64,000 nucleotides of DNA. It comes from Streptomyces qaidamensis. GTDB lineage: Bacteria; Actinomycetota; Actinomycetes; Streptomycetales; Streptomycetaceae. A program made the translations under genes and the position numbers. Positions 1-8,687 of this stretch are shown here, piece after piece. The notes under the pieces were generated by a model that was given only the letters and a program-made list of their open reading frames with translations, made no database searches and was not told where the DNA came from. Positions within the stretch are counted from its first letter, which is position 1; each line of letters opens with the position of its first letter. The DNA lies in NCBI RefSeq assembly GCF_001611795.1, contig NZ_CP015098.1, forward strand, positions 1,116,001 to 1,180,000. Reading direction: 5' to 3'.

Positions 1-484
1 TCCCGGCCGGGGTGAAGTCGGCGAAGACGCGGTAGCCGCCCGCGCGGGGCAGGTCCACGGGGGTGCTCCAGGTTCCGTCGGCGGCGCGGGTGGGGTGCAG
101 ATGGCGGTAGGTGGCCAGGTCGCGTGAGGCCACGATGAGGTGGAGTTCCTTGTCGTGCTCGCGCTGGTAGGCGGTGACCGCGCGGCCGCCGGCGTCGCGG
201 ACGGTGAAGCGCAGGTCGGCCTGTTCGCCCGCGGTGACACGCGGGGTCTGGAGGTCGAGGGTGTAGCCGCCCTCGGAGATCTGCAGCCCGCCGGCCGGGG
301 GTGTGTCGTGGCCGGCGTGACCGCCGCCCTTCTTGCCTTCCGGCGCGGGCCGGGTGTGTTCGCCCTCGTGCTTCGGCGGGTTGTCGGCGACGACGGGGCC
401 GACGCCCTGTCCGACGCCGTAGGCGGCGCCGAAGGTCGCTGCCAGCGCGGCGGCGAAGGTGGTGATCCTCAGTCCGGTGTTCAT
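1..484 (-). CDS. Secreted copper-module protein (C-terminus outside window)
   Basis: Partial gene read leftwards; it starts at ATG 484 behind an AAGGAG ribosome site and runs off the window edge. The N-terminus MNTGLRITTFAAALAATFGA looks like a signal or anchor segment. A His/Lys/Gly-rich stretch follows (residues about 37-62, including GGGHAGHD), then a beta-rich region with LHLIVASRDLATYRHLHP and a proline-rich end. Streptomyces copper clusters often carry a secreted protein of this kind next to copZ-copA; the histidines could bind metal, which is inference. It is divergent from copZ and its promoter contains a CsoR-like palindrome, so co-regulation with copper export is likely. The exact family is not recognised. 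Confidence 0.7.
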   Translation of the reverse strand, partial: MNTGLRITTFAAALAATFGAAYGVGQGVGPVVADNPPKHEGEHTRPAPEGKKGGGHAGHDTPPAGGLQISEGGYTLDLQTPRVTAGEQADLRFTVRDAGGRAVTAYQREHDKELHLIVASRDLATYRHLHPTRAADGTWSTPVDLPRAGGYRVFADFTPAG

Positions 485-544
485 GGCCTTCGGCTCCTTC
501 AGGTACCGGGCCTCCCGCTCGGATGCGGGGCCTTCATACAGCTC

Positions 545-572
545 ACCATACCCCTAGGGGGTATCAAGTCAA
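545..572 (-). promoter_or_regulatory. Promoter with CsoR-like operator for the secreted protein
   Basis: On the minus strand TTGACT (572-567) and TATGGT (550-545) are 16 bp apart. Between and over them lies ATACCCCTAGGGGGTAT (548-564), which matches the G/C-tract palindrome typical of CsoR operators (TACCC..GGGTA). Binding would block RNA polymerase until Cu(I) releases the repressor. No csoR gene lies in this window. Confidence 0.7.
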
Positions 573-585
573 GTTATTCTCGCGC

Positions 586-614
586 TTGCACCATATACCC
601 CTCAGGGGTATACA
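586..614 (+). promoter_or_regulatory. copZ-copA promoter with CsoR-like operator
   Basis: TTGCAC (586-591) and TATACA (609-614) are separated by exactly 17 bp, and the spacer holds the palindrome TATACCCCTCAGGGGTATA (594-612). A third, imperfect half-site (TATACCCCCGCCCCGTAT, from about 630) lies downstream. The mirror-image arrangement with the divergent promoter suggests one copper repressor controls both units. Confidence 0.72.
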
Positions 615-684
615 TGCAGTCGGCGAGGCTATACCCCCGCCCCGTATCTCCGCATCTGTTGGATTCACCCAGAGGAGGCACCCG

Positions 685-897
685 ATGCCCGCCACCACCT
701 ACGCCGTTTCCGGAATGTCCTGCGGCCACTGCAAGGCGACGCTGACCAAGGTCATCGGCGAGCTGGACGGCGTCAGCGGTGTCGAGGTCGACCTCGGCAG
801 TGGCCATGTCACCGTCACCGGTTCCGCCGAGCCCGACGACGCCGCGATAGCGGAGGCCGTCGACGAGGCCGGCTACGAGCTGACCGGGAGGATCTGA
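685..897 (+). CDS. copZ: Copper chaperone CopZ (HMA domain)
   Basis: This 70-aa single heavy-metal-associated domain protein carries Cu(I) in the cytoplasm and passes it to the exporter CopA. The metal motif GMSCGHC is at residues 10-16 with both cysteines present, and the rest follows the HMA pattern (KVIGELDGVSGVEVDL, then EAVDEAGYEL). ATG 685 is chosen because GAGGAGG lies 8-10 bases upstream; a longer reading frame from 523 would pass through the operator region and has no ribosome site. copA begins 3 bases after its stop, so the two are co-transcribed from the CsoR-type promoter at 586-614. Confidence 0.93.
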   Translation: MPATTYAVSGMSCGHCKATLTKVIGELDGVSGVEVDLGSGHVTVTGSAEPDDAAIAEAVDEAGYELTGRI

Positions 898-900
898 GCC

Positions 901-3150
901 ATGAGCACCGGTACGACGACCGGCACGGACGCCGAGGTGGAGCTCTCCATCGGCGGCATGACCTGCGCCTCCTGCGCGGCGCGTGTCGAGAAGAAGCTCA
1001 ACCGCATGGACGGGGTCACCGCCACCGTCAACTACGCGACCGAGAAGGCGAAGGTCAGCTACTCCGGCGGCGTCTCCGTCGGCGACCTCATCGCCACCGT
1101 CGAGGCGACCGGGTACACCGCGCAGGAGCCCGCGCCTCCCGCGGAGCGGACCGCCGAGGCTCCCGAGTCGGACGAGCTGCGGCCGCTGCGCGAGCGACTG
1201 GTCACGGCCGTGGTGCTGTCGGTCCCCGTCGTGGCCATGGCCATGATCCCCGCGTTGCAGTTCGAGTACTGGCAGTGGCTGTCGCTCACCCTGGCCGCGC
1301 CCGTCGTGACGTACGCGGCGTGGCCCTTCCACAAGGCGGCGTTCACCAACGCGCGGCACGGCGCGGCCACCATGGACACGCTGATCTCGGTGGGCACCTC
1401 GGCCGCGTTCCTGTGGTCGCTGTGGGCGTTGTTCTTCGGCACCGCCGGCACGCCGGGCATGACGCACCCCTTCGAGCTGACCATCGAGCGCACGGACGGC
1501 GCCGGGAACATCTACCTGGAAGCCGCCGCGGGCGTGACCGCCTTCATCCTGGCCGGGCGCTACTTCGAGGCCCGTGCCAAGCGCAAGGCGGGCGCGGCGC
1601 TGCGGGCGCTGCTGGAACTGGGCGCGAAGGACGTCACGGTGCTGCGGGACGGCGGCCGTGAAGAGACCGTTCCCGTCACCGACTTGAAGGCCGGCGACCA
1701 CTTCCTGGTCCGGCCCGGCGAGAAGATCGCGACGGACGGGACGGTCATCGAGGGGTCCTCCGCCGTGGACGCCTCGATGCTCACCGGCGAGTCCGTGCCC
1801 GTGGAGGTGAGCTCGGGCGACCCGGTCACCGGTGCCACGATCAACGTCGGTGGACGGCTCGTCGTGCGGGCCACGCGGGTGGGCGCCGACACGCAGCTGG
1901 CCCGGATGGCCCGGCTCGTGGAGGACGCGCAGAACGGCAAGGCCGCGGCGCAGCGGCTCGCGGACCGTATCTCCGCCGTGTTCGTGCCGGTGGTGATCGC
2001 CCTCGCGCTGGGCACGCTGGGCTTCTGGCTGGGCAACGGCGTCGGACTGACGGCCGCCTTCACCGCGGCGGTCGCCGTCCTCGTCATCGCCTGCCCGTGC
2101 GCCCTGGGGCTGGCCACGCCGACCGCGCTGATGGTGGGAACCGGGCGGGGCGCCCAGCTCGGCATCCTCATCAAGGGCCCGGAGGTTCTGGAGTCCACGC
2201 GCCGGGTCGACACCGTCGTGCTGGACAAGACCGGCACGGTCACGACCGGCCGTATGACCCTGCTGGCCGTACACACCGCCGACGGCACGGACGAGGCCGA
2301 AGTGCTGCGGCTGGCCGGGGCGTTGGAGCATTCCTCCGAGCACCCGATCGCCCGGGCCGTCGCCGACGGGGCGCTGGAGAAGCTGGGTGAGCTGCCGGCG
2401 CCGGAGGACTTCGCCAATGTGCCCGGGCTCGGTGTGCAGGGCGTCGTCGAGGGCCACGCGGTGCTCGTCGGCCGGGAGCGGCTGCTGGCCGACTGGGCGA
2501 TGGGGCTTCCCGAGGAGTTGGCCCGGGCCGGGGCGGCGGCCGAGGAGGCCGGGCGCACGGCCATCGCGGTCGCCTGGGACGGTGCGGCGCGTGCGGTGCT
2601 GGAGGTGGCCGACGCGGTGAAGGACACGAGCGCGGAGGCGGTCGGCCGGCTGCGGGCGCTCGGGCTCACGCCGATCCTGCTGACCGGGGACAACGCGGCG
2701 GTGGCCCGGTCGGTCGCCCGCGAGGTGGGTATCGAGGAGGTCATCGCCGAGGTGCTCCCGCAGGACAAGGTCGACGTCGTCAAGCGGCTCCAGGCCGAGG
2801 GCCGGTCGGTGGCGATGGTCGGCGACGGCGTCAACGACGCGGCGGCCCTCGCCCAGGCCGATCTCGGACTGGCCATGGGCACCGGCACGGACGCCGCGAT
2901 CGAGGCCGGTGACCTGACCCTCGTCCGCGGCGACCTGCGGGCCGCGGCGGACGCCATCCGGCTCGCCCGCCGCACGCTCGGCACCATCCGCTCGAACCTG
3001 TTCTGGGCCTTCGCCTACAACGTGGCGGCCCTGCCGCTGGCCGCGGCCGGCCTGCTCACCCCGATGATCGCCGGGGCGGCCATGGCGTTCTCGTCGGTCT
3101 TCGTGGTCGGCAACTCGCTGCGACTGCGCACCTTCCGGGCCGCCGGCTGA
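901..3150 (+). CDS. copA: P1B-type Cu(I)-exporting ATPase
   Basis: This 749-aa membrane pump exports Cu(I) using ATP. One N-terminal HMA domain carries GMTCASC (Cys22, Cys25). Membrane helices follow, then the actuator TGES near residue 296, the transmembrane copper motif CPC near 398-400 ([15 protein letters not shown]), the phosphorylation motif DKTGT near 442 and the hinge [10 protein letters not shown] near 641. The HP dipeptide of the nucleotide domain is present (SSEHPIARA). Length and domain order are normal for a bacterial CopA. It follows copZ by 3 bases and is the last gene of the copper operon. The CPC motif favours Cu(I) over Zn or Cd. Confidence 0.96.
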   Translation: MSTGTTTGTDAEVELSIGGMTCASCAARVEKKLNRMDGVTATVNYATEKAKVSYSGGVSVGDLIATVEATGYTAQEPAPPAERTAEAPESDELRPLRERLVTAVVLSVPVVAMAMIPALQFEYWQWLSLTLAAPVVTYAAWPFHKAAFTNARHGAATMDTLISVGTSAAFLWSLWALFFGTAGTPGMTHPFELTIERTDGAGNIYLEAAAGVTAFILAGRYFEARAKRKAGAALRALLELGAKDVTVLRDGGREETVPVTDLKAGDHFLVRPGEKIATDGTVIEGSSAVDASMLTGESVPVEVSSGDPVTGATINVGGRLVVRATRVGADTQLARMARLVEDAQNGKAAAQRLADRISAVFVPVVIALALGTLGFWLGNGVGLTAAFTAAVAVLVIACPCALGLATPTALMVGTGRGAQLGILIKGPEVLESTRRVDTVVLDKTGTVTTGRMTLLAVHTADGTDEAEVLRLAGALEHSSEHPIARAVADGALEKLGELPAPEDFANVPGLGVQGVVEGHAVLVGRERLLADWAMGLPEELARAGAAAEEAGRTAIAVAWDGAARAVLEVADAVKDTSAEAVGRLRALGLTPILLTGDNAAVARSVAREVGIEEVIAEVLPQDKVDVVKRLQAEGRSVAMVGDGVNDAAALAQADLGLAMGTGTDAAIEAGDLTLVRGDLRAAADAIRLARRTLGTIRSNLFWAFAYNVAALPLAAAGLLTPMIAGAAMAFSSVFVVGNSLRLRTFRAAG

Positions 3151-3162
3151 GGTGCCGGCGGG

Positions 3163-3819
3163 TCACCGGCGGCGCCACACCAGCGTGTAGCGCCAGAGCA
3201 GACGGCGGCGCAGGCGGACGCCGGGAAGGACGGCCCGGGCCTCGCGCGCGATCTCGGTGAAGGTCAGCTCCGCCGGACGGGTGCGGGCAGTCATCGAGAC
3301 CGGCCGGGGCACGGGGCGGCCCCGGCTCTTCAGCAGCGCCATGACGACGTTGAGCGGGATCGACGCGATGCCGAGCAGATGGTCGACGGGCGTCCGCTCC
3401 CGGGCCACACCGACGATCACCAGGGTGCCGCCGGGGGCCAGATGGTCACGGAAGGTCGTGAGCGCCCGTTCGAAGGGCAGATGGTGGACTGCGGCGACGC
3501 AGGTGATGACGTCGTACGACCGCTCGCCGAGCCCGGTCAGCGCGTCGGCCGCCGTGTACGTCACCGGGGCCGCCGTCGAGGTCAGCTCCCGCGCCCGGGC
3601 CGTGATCTGCGGGTCGGCGTCGATGCCGTGCACCCGCCGCGCCCGCAGGGCCAGCAGCCGGGCCAGGTCTCCGGTGCCGCATCCCACGTCCAGGGCGCTG
3701 CCCGCCCGCCCGGGAAGCTGCCGCAGGATCCAGCGGTGGAAGTGGGCGTTGTGGTCCCAGGGGCGGGCGGCGTGAAAACGCTCCAGCGCGCGCAGGACCC
3801 GGCGGGGCAGAGGTGACAT
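3163..3819 (-). CDS. Class I SAM-dependent methyltransferase
   Basis: A 218-aa protein starting MSPLPRRVLRALERFHAARPWDHNAHFHRW. The glycine-rich SAM motif LDVGCGTGDLARLLA lies near residues 40-54, an acidic residue ends strand 2 (VHGIDADPQ), and DVITCVAAVHHLPF plus GGTLVIVGV match later motifs of Methyltransf_11/25 folds. The substrate cannot be read. ATG 3819 is preferred over the longer frame because homology-like sequence begins only there. It is convergent with copA (12-bp gap) and divergent from the PAP2 gene. Confidence 0.8.
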   Translation of the reverse strand: MSPLPRRVLRALERFHAARPWDHNAHFHRWILRQLPGRAGSALDVGCGTGDLARLLALRARRVHGIDADPQITARARELTSTAAPVTYTAADALTGLGERSYDVITCVAAVHHLPFERALTTFRDHLAPGGTLVIVGVARERTPVDHLLGIASIPLNVVMALLKSRGRPVPRPVSMTARTRPAELTFTEIAREARAVLPGVRLRRRLLWRYTLVWRRR

Positions 3820-3955
3820 GTGCTCAGTGTCGCGGCTCACGGGGGTGGCCGTCGGCCGTCCGGGCACTCGGCAGGTACCGGCTCGCAGGGGCGCCGAGCG
3901 TGCGCCGGGCGTGAGCCGGTACCTTGCTGGGGAAGGCCACTGCGGGGAGAAGCAC

Positions 3956-4657
3956 ATGACCGATCCGACGATCACAGACGCGGACGCCCCCCGTCCGCTC
4001 CGGAACGCCCGGGACTCCGCCGGCGGAGCCGGCCGGCTCCTGAGCGCCGTGTTCGGCGATCTCAGGGCCGTGGACGGCGCCCTGTACGCGGCGGTGGCCG
4101 CCACTCCCACGCCGACTCTGGACCGGACGCTGCGCCACCTGTCCCACGCGGCCGATCACTCCAAGATCTCGTTCGGCATCGCCACGGTCCTGGCCCTGAG
4201 CGGGAAGCGGCCACGCAGGGCCGCCCTGGCCGGCGTCGGCGCGATCGCCGTGGCATCGGCCTCCGCCAATCTGCTCGGCAAGCGCCTGGTGCGCCGGGCG
4301 CGGCCCGACCGTGAGGCCGCGCGGGTGACGGTGGACCGGCACGTCAAGATGCCGACCTCGGCCTCGTTCCCCTCGGGGCACACGGCGTCGGCGGTCGCGT
4401 TCGCCACCGCCGTCGGCGTGGTCCTGCCGCCCGCGGCGGTACCGCTCGGGGCGCTGGCGAGCGCCGTCGGCTACTCGCGCGTCCACACGGGCGTGCACTA
4501 CCCGGGCGACGTGGCTGCCGGCGCGGTCCTGGGCATCGCGAGCGCTGCGGCGGCCCTGGCGGCGGCAGCGGCGACCCCTTCGGCGAAGACACAGGCCCTT
4601 CTCACGGCGGCCCGTTCCTGGCCGCGGATCAGCATCGGCGGCGCTCTGTGCCGGTGA
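3956..4657 (+). CDS. PAP2-family membrane phosphatase
   Basis: A 233-aa phosphatidic-acid phosphatase type 2 protein, a family that dephosphorylates lipid phosphates such as undecaprenyl diphosphate at the membrane. All three family motifs are present: KRLVRRARP (K-x6-RP), PSGHTAS, and SRVHTGVHYPGDV (SR-x5-H-x3-D). The catalytic histidine is in the last motif. ATG 3956 follows GGGGAGA. The N-terminal 30 residues are polar and variable. It stands alone, divergent from the methyltransferase. Its substrate is not determined. Confidence 0.87.
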   Translation: MTDPTITDADAPRPLRNARDSAGGAGRLLSAVFGDLRAVDGALYAAVAATPTPTLDRTLRHLSHAADHSKISFGIATVLALSGKRPRRAALAGVGAIAVASASANLLGKRLVRRARPDREAARVTVDRHVKMPTSASFPSGHTASAVAFATAVGVVLPPAAVPLGALASAVGYSRVHTGVHYPGDVAAGAVLGIASAAAALAAAAATPSAKTQALLTAARSWPRISIGGALCR

Positions 4658-4689
4658 GTCGCGGGCCGGCCGGGCGCGGGGACTCACCC

Positions 4690-4915
4690 CCGGGCCCGGC
4701 GCCCACCGCAAGGACGAGCCGTAGGCCCTGACAGCCTGGTAGTACGTCCAGGCCGTGCCGTCGCAGGAGGTCTTGGTACCGCCGCTGTACGCAGCACAGA
4801 CCCTCTGGAGGTCCTCGTAGAAGGCGCTGTCGAGCCGGGACTTGTCGGCGCTGAAGGTGCCCACGGCCCTTGAGGAGCCCCAACTGCCCCTGAAATCGCC
4901 GGTCAGTGAGTCGGA
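4690..4915 (-). pseudogene. Possible C-terminal gene remnant
   Basis: On the minus strand this stretch reads like real protein without a start codon: SDSLTGDFRGSWG, then DKSRLDSAFYEDLQRVCAAY, SCDGTAWTYYQAVRAYGSSL, in good codon usage. It overlaps the end of the DUF624 gene in another frame and has no ribosome site. It may be the tail of a lost secreted protein, with two cysteines that could pair. The family is not recognised and chance cannot be excluded. Confidence 0.3.
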
Positions 4916-5496
4916 CCGGCAGTGGACCGGCGCACGTCCACGGCGCTGAGCGCCAGGGCCAGCGGCCCGGGGGCGAGGAAGGCCAGCGGCAGCAGCATCC
5001 AGGCGCACAGCGCGGCCGTCGCCACGGCGAGCAGGACCAGGCCGCTGCCGCCCATGTCGGTTACGGCGTCCCGGCCCGCCCCGCGCACCGCCCCACGCCA
5101 GTCGGTGAGCGACTCGGGGCGCCCGCAGGCCCGCAGGCCGATCACCACCGCGCACGCGCCGATCACCGCGGCGGCCACCGCGAACAGCGGCGCCCCCGGC
5201 AGCCCGGCCCCGGCCAACGCCAGGTCGGCGGCGAGCAGCAGCAGGCCCGCCAGGGCGACGGCTCCCGCCGCAAGGTCGCCCGGGCGCAGCCGGCGCCGCA
5301 GCAGGGCGAAGTACCGCCCCGCCGTGACGGGCCGGCCCTGTCCCGCCCCGCGCAGCACGGCGCACGCCGTCGACAGCGCGGCCGGGACCGTGACCAGGGG
5401 CAGACTGGCCGCGGCCGTGGCGAGTCCGACGCTCAGCACGTCGGCGAACAGGGTCATGCGCGGGCCGAACACCTCGCCCGCCTCGCGTGGGGGCAT
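4903..5496 (-). CDS. DUF624/YesL-like membrane protein
   Basis: A 197-aa hydrophobic protein with about four or five membrane segments (LFADVLSVGLATAAASLPLV, LAAGAVALAGLLLLAADLAL, LFAVAAAVIGACAVVIGL, VLLAVATAALCAWMLLPLAF). The start, with a short soluble stretch followed by helices and the SLPLVTVPAAL element, resembles DUF624/YesL proteins that accompany sugar ABC transporters; their molecular role is unknown. It starts at ATG 5496, 5 bp after the permease stop, so it is the last gene of the catabolic operon. Confidence 0.65.
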   Translation of the reverse strand: MPPREAGEVFGPRMTLFADVLSVGLATAAASLPLVTVPAALSTACAVLRGAGQGRPVTAGRYFALLRRRLRPGDLAAGAVALAGLLLLAADLALAGAGLPGAPLFAVAAAVIGACAVVIGLRACGRPESLTDWRGAVRGAGRDAVTDMGGSGLVLLAVATAALCAWMLLPLAFLAPGPLALALSAVDVRRSTAGPTH

Positions 5497-5501
5497 CCCG
5501 C

Positions 5502-6362
5502 TCACCCCTTGACCCCGGAGCTGGCCATGCCCTCCACCAGGAACCGCTGGAAGGCGAGGAAGAACAGCACGATCGGCAGCAGCGCGATCACCGACAGGGC
5601 GAACATGGGGCCGAACGCGGAGGTGCTGGAGGCGTCCACGAAGGAGCGCAGCGCCAGGGTGAGGGTGAACTTGTCCGGGTCGAAGAGGTAGATGAGCTGG
5701 GTGAAGAAGTCGTTCCAGGTCCAGATGAACGTGAAGATGGCGGTGGTGATCAGGGCCGGCCGGGTGAGCGGCAGGACGACCTGGAAGAAGCTGCGGAAGG
5801 GTCCGCAGCCGTCGATGCGGGCCGCCTCCTCCAGCTCGCGCGGCAGGCCGCGCATGAACTGCACGATGAGGAAGACGAAGAACGCCTCGGTGGCGAGGAA
5901 CTTCGGCAGGATCAGCGGCCAGTAGGTGTTCACCAGACCGAGCTGGTTGAAGATGATGTACTGCGGGATCAGCACCGCGTGGTGCGGCAGCATGATCGTC
6001 GCGATCATGAAAGCGAACAGCGGCCCGCGGAAGCGGAACCGCAGCCGCGCGAAGGCGTAGGCGGCGAGCGAGCAGCTGATGACGTTGCCGAGAACCGCGC
6101 CGCCCGCGATCAGCAGGGAGTTGCCGAGCAGCCGCCAGATGGAGACGTCGTTGACGCCGTCCAGCGCGGTCTTGTAGTTCGACCACTCCAGGTGACTGGG
6201 CATCAGGTCGAGGCTCGCGATGACCTCGTCGGCCGGTTTGAGGGAGGTGGCCAGCAGCCAGGCCAGCGGGTACAGCATGACGAGCAAGGCGGCCAGGCAG
6301 CCGACGTGCAGGGCGACGCGGCCCCAGCGAACGGGCTTGTGCGTAACGGCGGTTGAGGTCAT
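5502..6362 (-). CDS. Carbohydrate ABC permease, MalG type
   Basis: A 286-aa inner-membrane permease forming half of a sugar import channel. It has six predicted helices, and the EAA loop contacting the ATPase reads EEAARIDGCGPFRSFFQVVLP. The extracytoplasmic segment after helix 1 (LKPADEVIASLDLMPSHLEWSNYK) is typical of the MalG/CUT1 subfamily. ATG 6362 overlaps the stop of the upstream permease (ATGA), indicating translational coupling. No ATPase gene is nearby; CUT1 systems in Streptomyces commonly share the distant MsiK ATPase. Confidence 0.92.
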   Translation of the reverse strand: MTSTAVTHKPVRWGRVALHVGCLAALLVMLYPLAWLLATSLKPADEVIASLDLMPSHLEWSNYKTALDGVNDVSIWRLLGNSLLIAGGAVLGNVISCSLAAYAFARLRFRFRGPLFAFMIATIMLPHHAVLIPQYIIFNQLGLVNTYWPLILPKFLATEAFFVFLIVQFMRGLPRELEEAARIDGCGPFRSFFQVVLPLTRPALITTAIFTFIWTWNDFFTQLIYLFDPDKFTLTLALRSFVDASSTSAFGPMFALSVIALLPIVLFFLAFQRFLVEGMASSGVKG

Positions 6363-7297
6363 CGGTCCCCCTCGGAGGCGTAGAAGACCCAGGAGCGCGA
6401 GGTGCGGAACAGCACCGCCGTGACGACGCCGATCACGAGCAGCAGCACCCAGGCCATGGCGGAGGCGTAGCCCATGTGGGAGGCGACGAAGCCGCGGTCG
6501 TAGAGGTACATGGTGTAGACGAGCGTCGAGTCGGCCGGTCCGCCCTTGCCCGCGCTGACGGCGAAGGCGGGGGTGAACACCTGGAAGGCCTGGATGGTCT
6601 GCAGGACCAGGTTGAAGAAGAGCACCGGGGACAGCATCGGCACGGTGACGGACAGGAACTGCCGCCACTTCCCGGCCCCGTCGACCGCCGCCGCCTCGTA
6701 CAGCTCGGCGGGGATCTGCTGGAGCCCGGCGAGGAAGATGACCATCGGCGCCCCGAACTGCCACACCGTCAGCAGGGCCACGGCCAGCAGTGCCCAGCCG
6801 GGCTTGTTGACCCAGCCGCCGGTGCCGAGCAGGTTGTCCACGGTGCCGCCGTCGTTGAAGACCGCCCGCCAGACGAGCGCGATGGACATCGACGCGCCGA
6901 GCAGGGACGGTGCGTAGAACGCGGAGCGGTAGAAGCCCTTGCCGCGCTTCATGCCCTTCAGGGCCAGGGCGACGACCAGGGCGAGGGCGAGTTGCAGGGG
7001 CACGGCGACGAGAACGTACGTCAGGGTCGTCACGACCGAACGCCAGTAGCGCGGGTCCTCGGTGAACATCTGCACGTAGTTGCGCAGGCCCACCCACTTG
7101 GGCGGGTTGAACAGGTCGTAGTCGGTGAACGACAGGTACAGCGACACGGCCATCGGCAGCAGTGTCAGGACGATCGCGCCGAGCACCCATGGTGAGAGGA
7201 ACACCCAGGCGGCGCCCTCGCGTTCGCGCTTGGGGCGGCGCTTCGGGGCGGTCGCGGGGGCGCTCCTCGCCTCCGCTGGGATCGCGGTGGTGGTCAT
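6359..7297 (-). CDS. Carbohydrate ABC permease, MalF type
   Basis: A 312-aa inner-membrane permease with six helices and the EAA motif YEAAAVDGAGKWRQFLSVTVP. The polar, Lys/Arg-rich N-terminus (residues 1-27) precedes helix 1 (WVFLSPWVLGAIVLTLLP). The periplasmic YDLFNPPKWVGLRNY segment is typical of MalF/UgpA-like CUT1 permeases. Its ATG overlaps the binding-protein stop and its own stop overlaps the next permease start, both as ATGA, so the three transport genes are tightly coupled. Confidence 0.93.
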   Translation of the reverse strand: MTTTAIPAEARSAPATAPKRRPKREREGAAWVFLSPWVLGAIVLTLLPMAVSLYLSFTDYDLFNPPKWVGLRNYVQMFTEDPRYWRSVVTTLTYVLVAVPLQLALALVVALALKGMKRGKGFYRSAFYAPSLLGASMSIALVWRAVFNDGGTVDNLLGTGGWVNKPGWALLAVALLTVWQFGAPMVIFLAGLQQIPAELYEAAAVDGAGKWRQFLSVTVPMLSPVLFFNLVLQTIQAFQVFTPAFAVSAGKGGPADSTLVYTMYLYDRGFVASHMGYASAMAWVLLLVIGVVTAVLFRTSRSWVFYASEGDR

Positions 7298-8577
7298 GAC
7301 CTCAGCTCCGCCTTCGCCTCGGTGACGTAGTTCTCGGCCGCCTCGCGGGGCGACATGCGCGCGTAGGACACCTGGTCGTAGTCGCGCTGGAAGGTGCTCT
7401 GCAGGGCGTTGTCGCCCGAGGGCGGGGCCTGCGGCGGATCCTTGAGCTTGCCCTCCAGGGACGCCTGGAAGGCGGCGATGGTCTTGTCGAAGTCCTTGAG
7501 CCGCGGGCCGATCTCGGCACGGATCGTCTCGTTGACGGGGATGCCGCGGCTCGCGCCGAGGATCATCGCGGCCTCCCGGTCGTTGATCATGAAGTCGACG
7601 AGCTGAGCCGCCTCCTTGGGGTGGCCGGTGCCGGCCGAGACGCCCAGGAACATGGACGGCTTGAAGTACTGGCCGGGCGTGCCGTCCTCGCCGGACGGCA
7701 TGGGCGCGAGGGCGACGCCGGTCGGTATCAGGGCGACGAAGCCGCTCGCGGGGGCGTCCCAGTTGGCGTCGGTGACGGACGTTCCGCGTCCCAGAGGGGT
7801 GTTCTCCACGGAGCCGTCGAGCTGGGTGGTCTGCTCGGCGGGCGAGACGGCGCCCTCGCGACGCAGCTCGTCGGTGAAGGTCCACCAGCGGGTGAGGTCC
7901 TCGGTGGTGAAGCCGAGCCCGCCGTCCTTCGAGTAGAGGGTCTTGCCCTGGCCGCGCAGCCAGACCTCGAAGGCGTCCTCGCTCTGGCCGGGGTCGGTCG
8001 CCCCGGGCTTTCCGGTCTTCTTCGCGAGGGCCCGCATGGTGTCGGCCCACTGGCTCCAGGTCCAGCTCTCGCCGGGCAGCGGGACGCCCGAGTTCTTCCA
8101 GGTCCGGACGTCGTAGGCGACGGTCTCGGTGCCGCGGCCCTGCGGGATCGCGTACTGGACACCGTCGACGCGGCCGGTGGCGAGCAGGCCCGGGTCGATC
8201 TCGGAGGTGCGCAGGACGGACTTCTGTCGCGTGAGGTCGAGCAGGACTCCGCCGGAGGCGTACTGGTCGATCTGACGGTAGTCCAGCTGCATCACGTCCG
8301 GGGCGTCACCGCCGGCGGCCTGGGTGGCGAGCTTCTGCTTGTAGGCGTCGTAGCCGGAGAACGACGTCGCCACGTCGATGTCCGGGTGCTGTTTCTCGAA
8401 CAGCGCGACGGCCCGCTCGGTGCGTTCCGCGCGGTCGGGGTTGCCCCACCACGTGTAGCGCAGCACGACCTTGCCGCCGCCGGCGGACTCCCCGGATCCT
8501 CCGCAGCCCGCCAGCACGGCACACAGTGCCAGTGCGACGGCCGACGCGCAGAACCCCTTTGTCCTGTTTCCGGGCAT
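7294..8577 (-). CDS. Sugar-binding lipoprotein of ABC transporter
   Basis: A 427-aa extracellular solute-binding protein that captures a carbohydrate outside the membrane and delivers it to the two downstream permeases. The lipobox LAGC is at residues about 22-25, so it is a lipid-anchored protein. The start VVLRYTWWGNPDRAERTERA and the mid-part MQLDYRQIDQYASGGVLLDLT fit bacterial extracellular solute-binding family 1. A C-rich 110-bp gap separates it from the cupin gene, but all genes remain on one strand. The ligand is unknown; the neighbouring oxidoreductase and PmoA-like protein suggest an oxidisable or modified sugar (inference). Confidence 0.93.
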   Translation of the reverse strand: MPGNRTKGFCASAVALALCAVLAGCGGSGESAGGGKVVLRYTWWGNPDRAERTERAVALFEKQHPDIDVATSFSGYDAYKQKLATQAAGGDAPDVMQLDYRQIDQYASGGVLLDLTRQKSVLRTSEIDPGLLATGRVDGVQYAIPQGRGTETVAYDVRTWKNSGVPLPGESWTWSQWADTMRALAKKTGKPGATDPGQSEDAFEVWLRGQGKTLYSKDGGLGFTTEDLTRWWTFTDELRREGAVSPAEQTTQLDGSVENTPLGRGTSVTDANWDAPASGFVALIPTGVALAPMPSGEDGTPGQYFKPSMFLGVSAGTGHPKEAAQLVDFMINDREAAMILGASRGIPVNETIRAEIGPRLKDFDKTIAAFQASLEGKLKDPPQAPPSGDNALQSTFQRDYDQVSYARMSPREAAENYVTEAKAELRS

Positions 8578-8687
8578 GCCGAGGTCACTCCCCTCGATAC
8601 GGAGTTTCGGTTGAGCCCCCCTCAGATCCCCCTGCGGATCCCCCTTGGATCCCCCTCGGGTCTCCGCTCCCCTCGCGCCCCCTGCTG

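Noticed and set aside
574..2457. Long open frame opposite copZ-copA
   Set aside because: It lies antisense to a clear copper ATPase, has Arg/Gly/His-rich low-complexity protein and no ribosome site: an effect of high GC.
3824..5365. 513-codon minus-strand frame over PAP2 and DUF624 genes
   Set aside because: It overlaps two well-supported genes in other frames; only the stretch 4690-4915 looks protein-like and is listed as a possible remnant.
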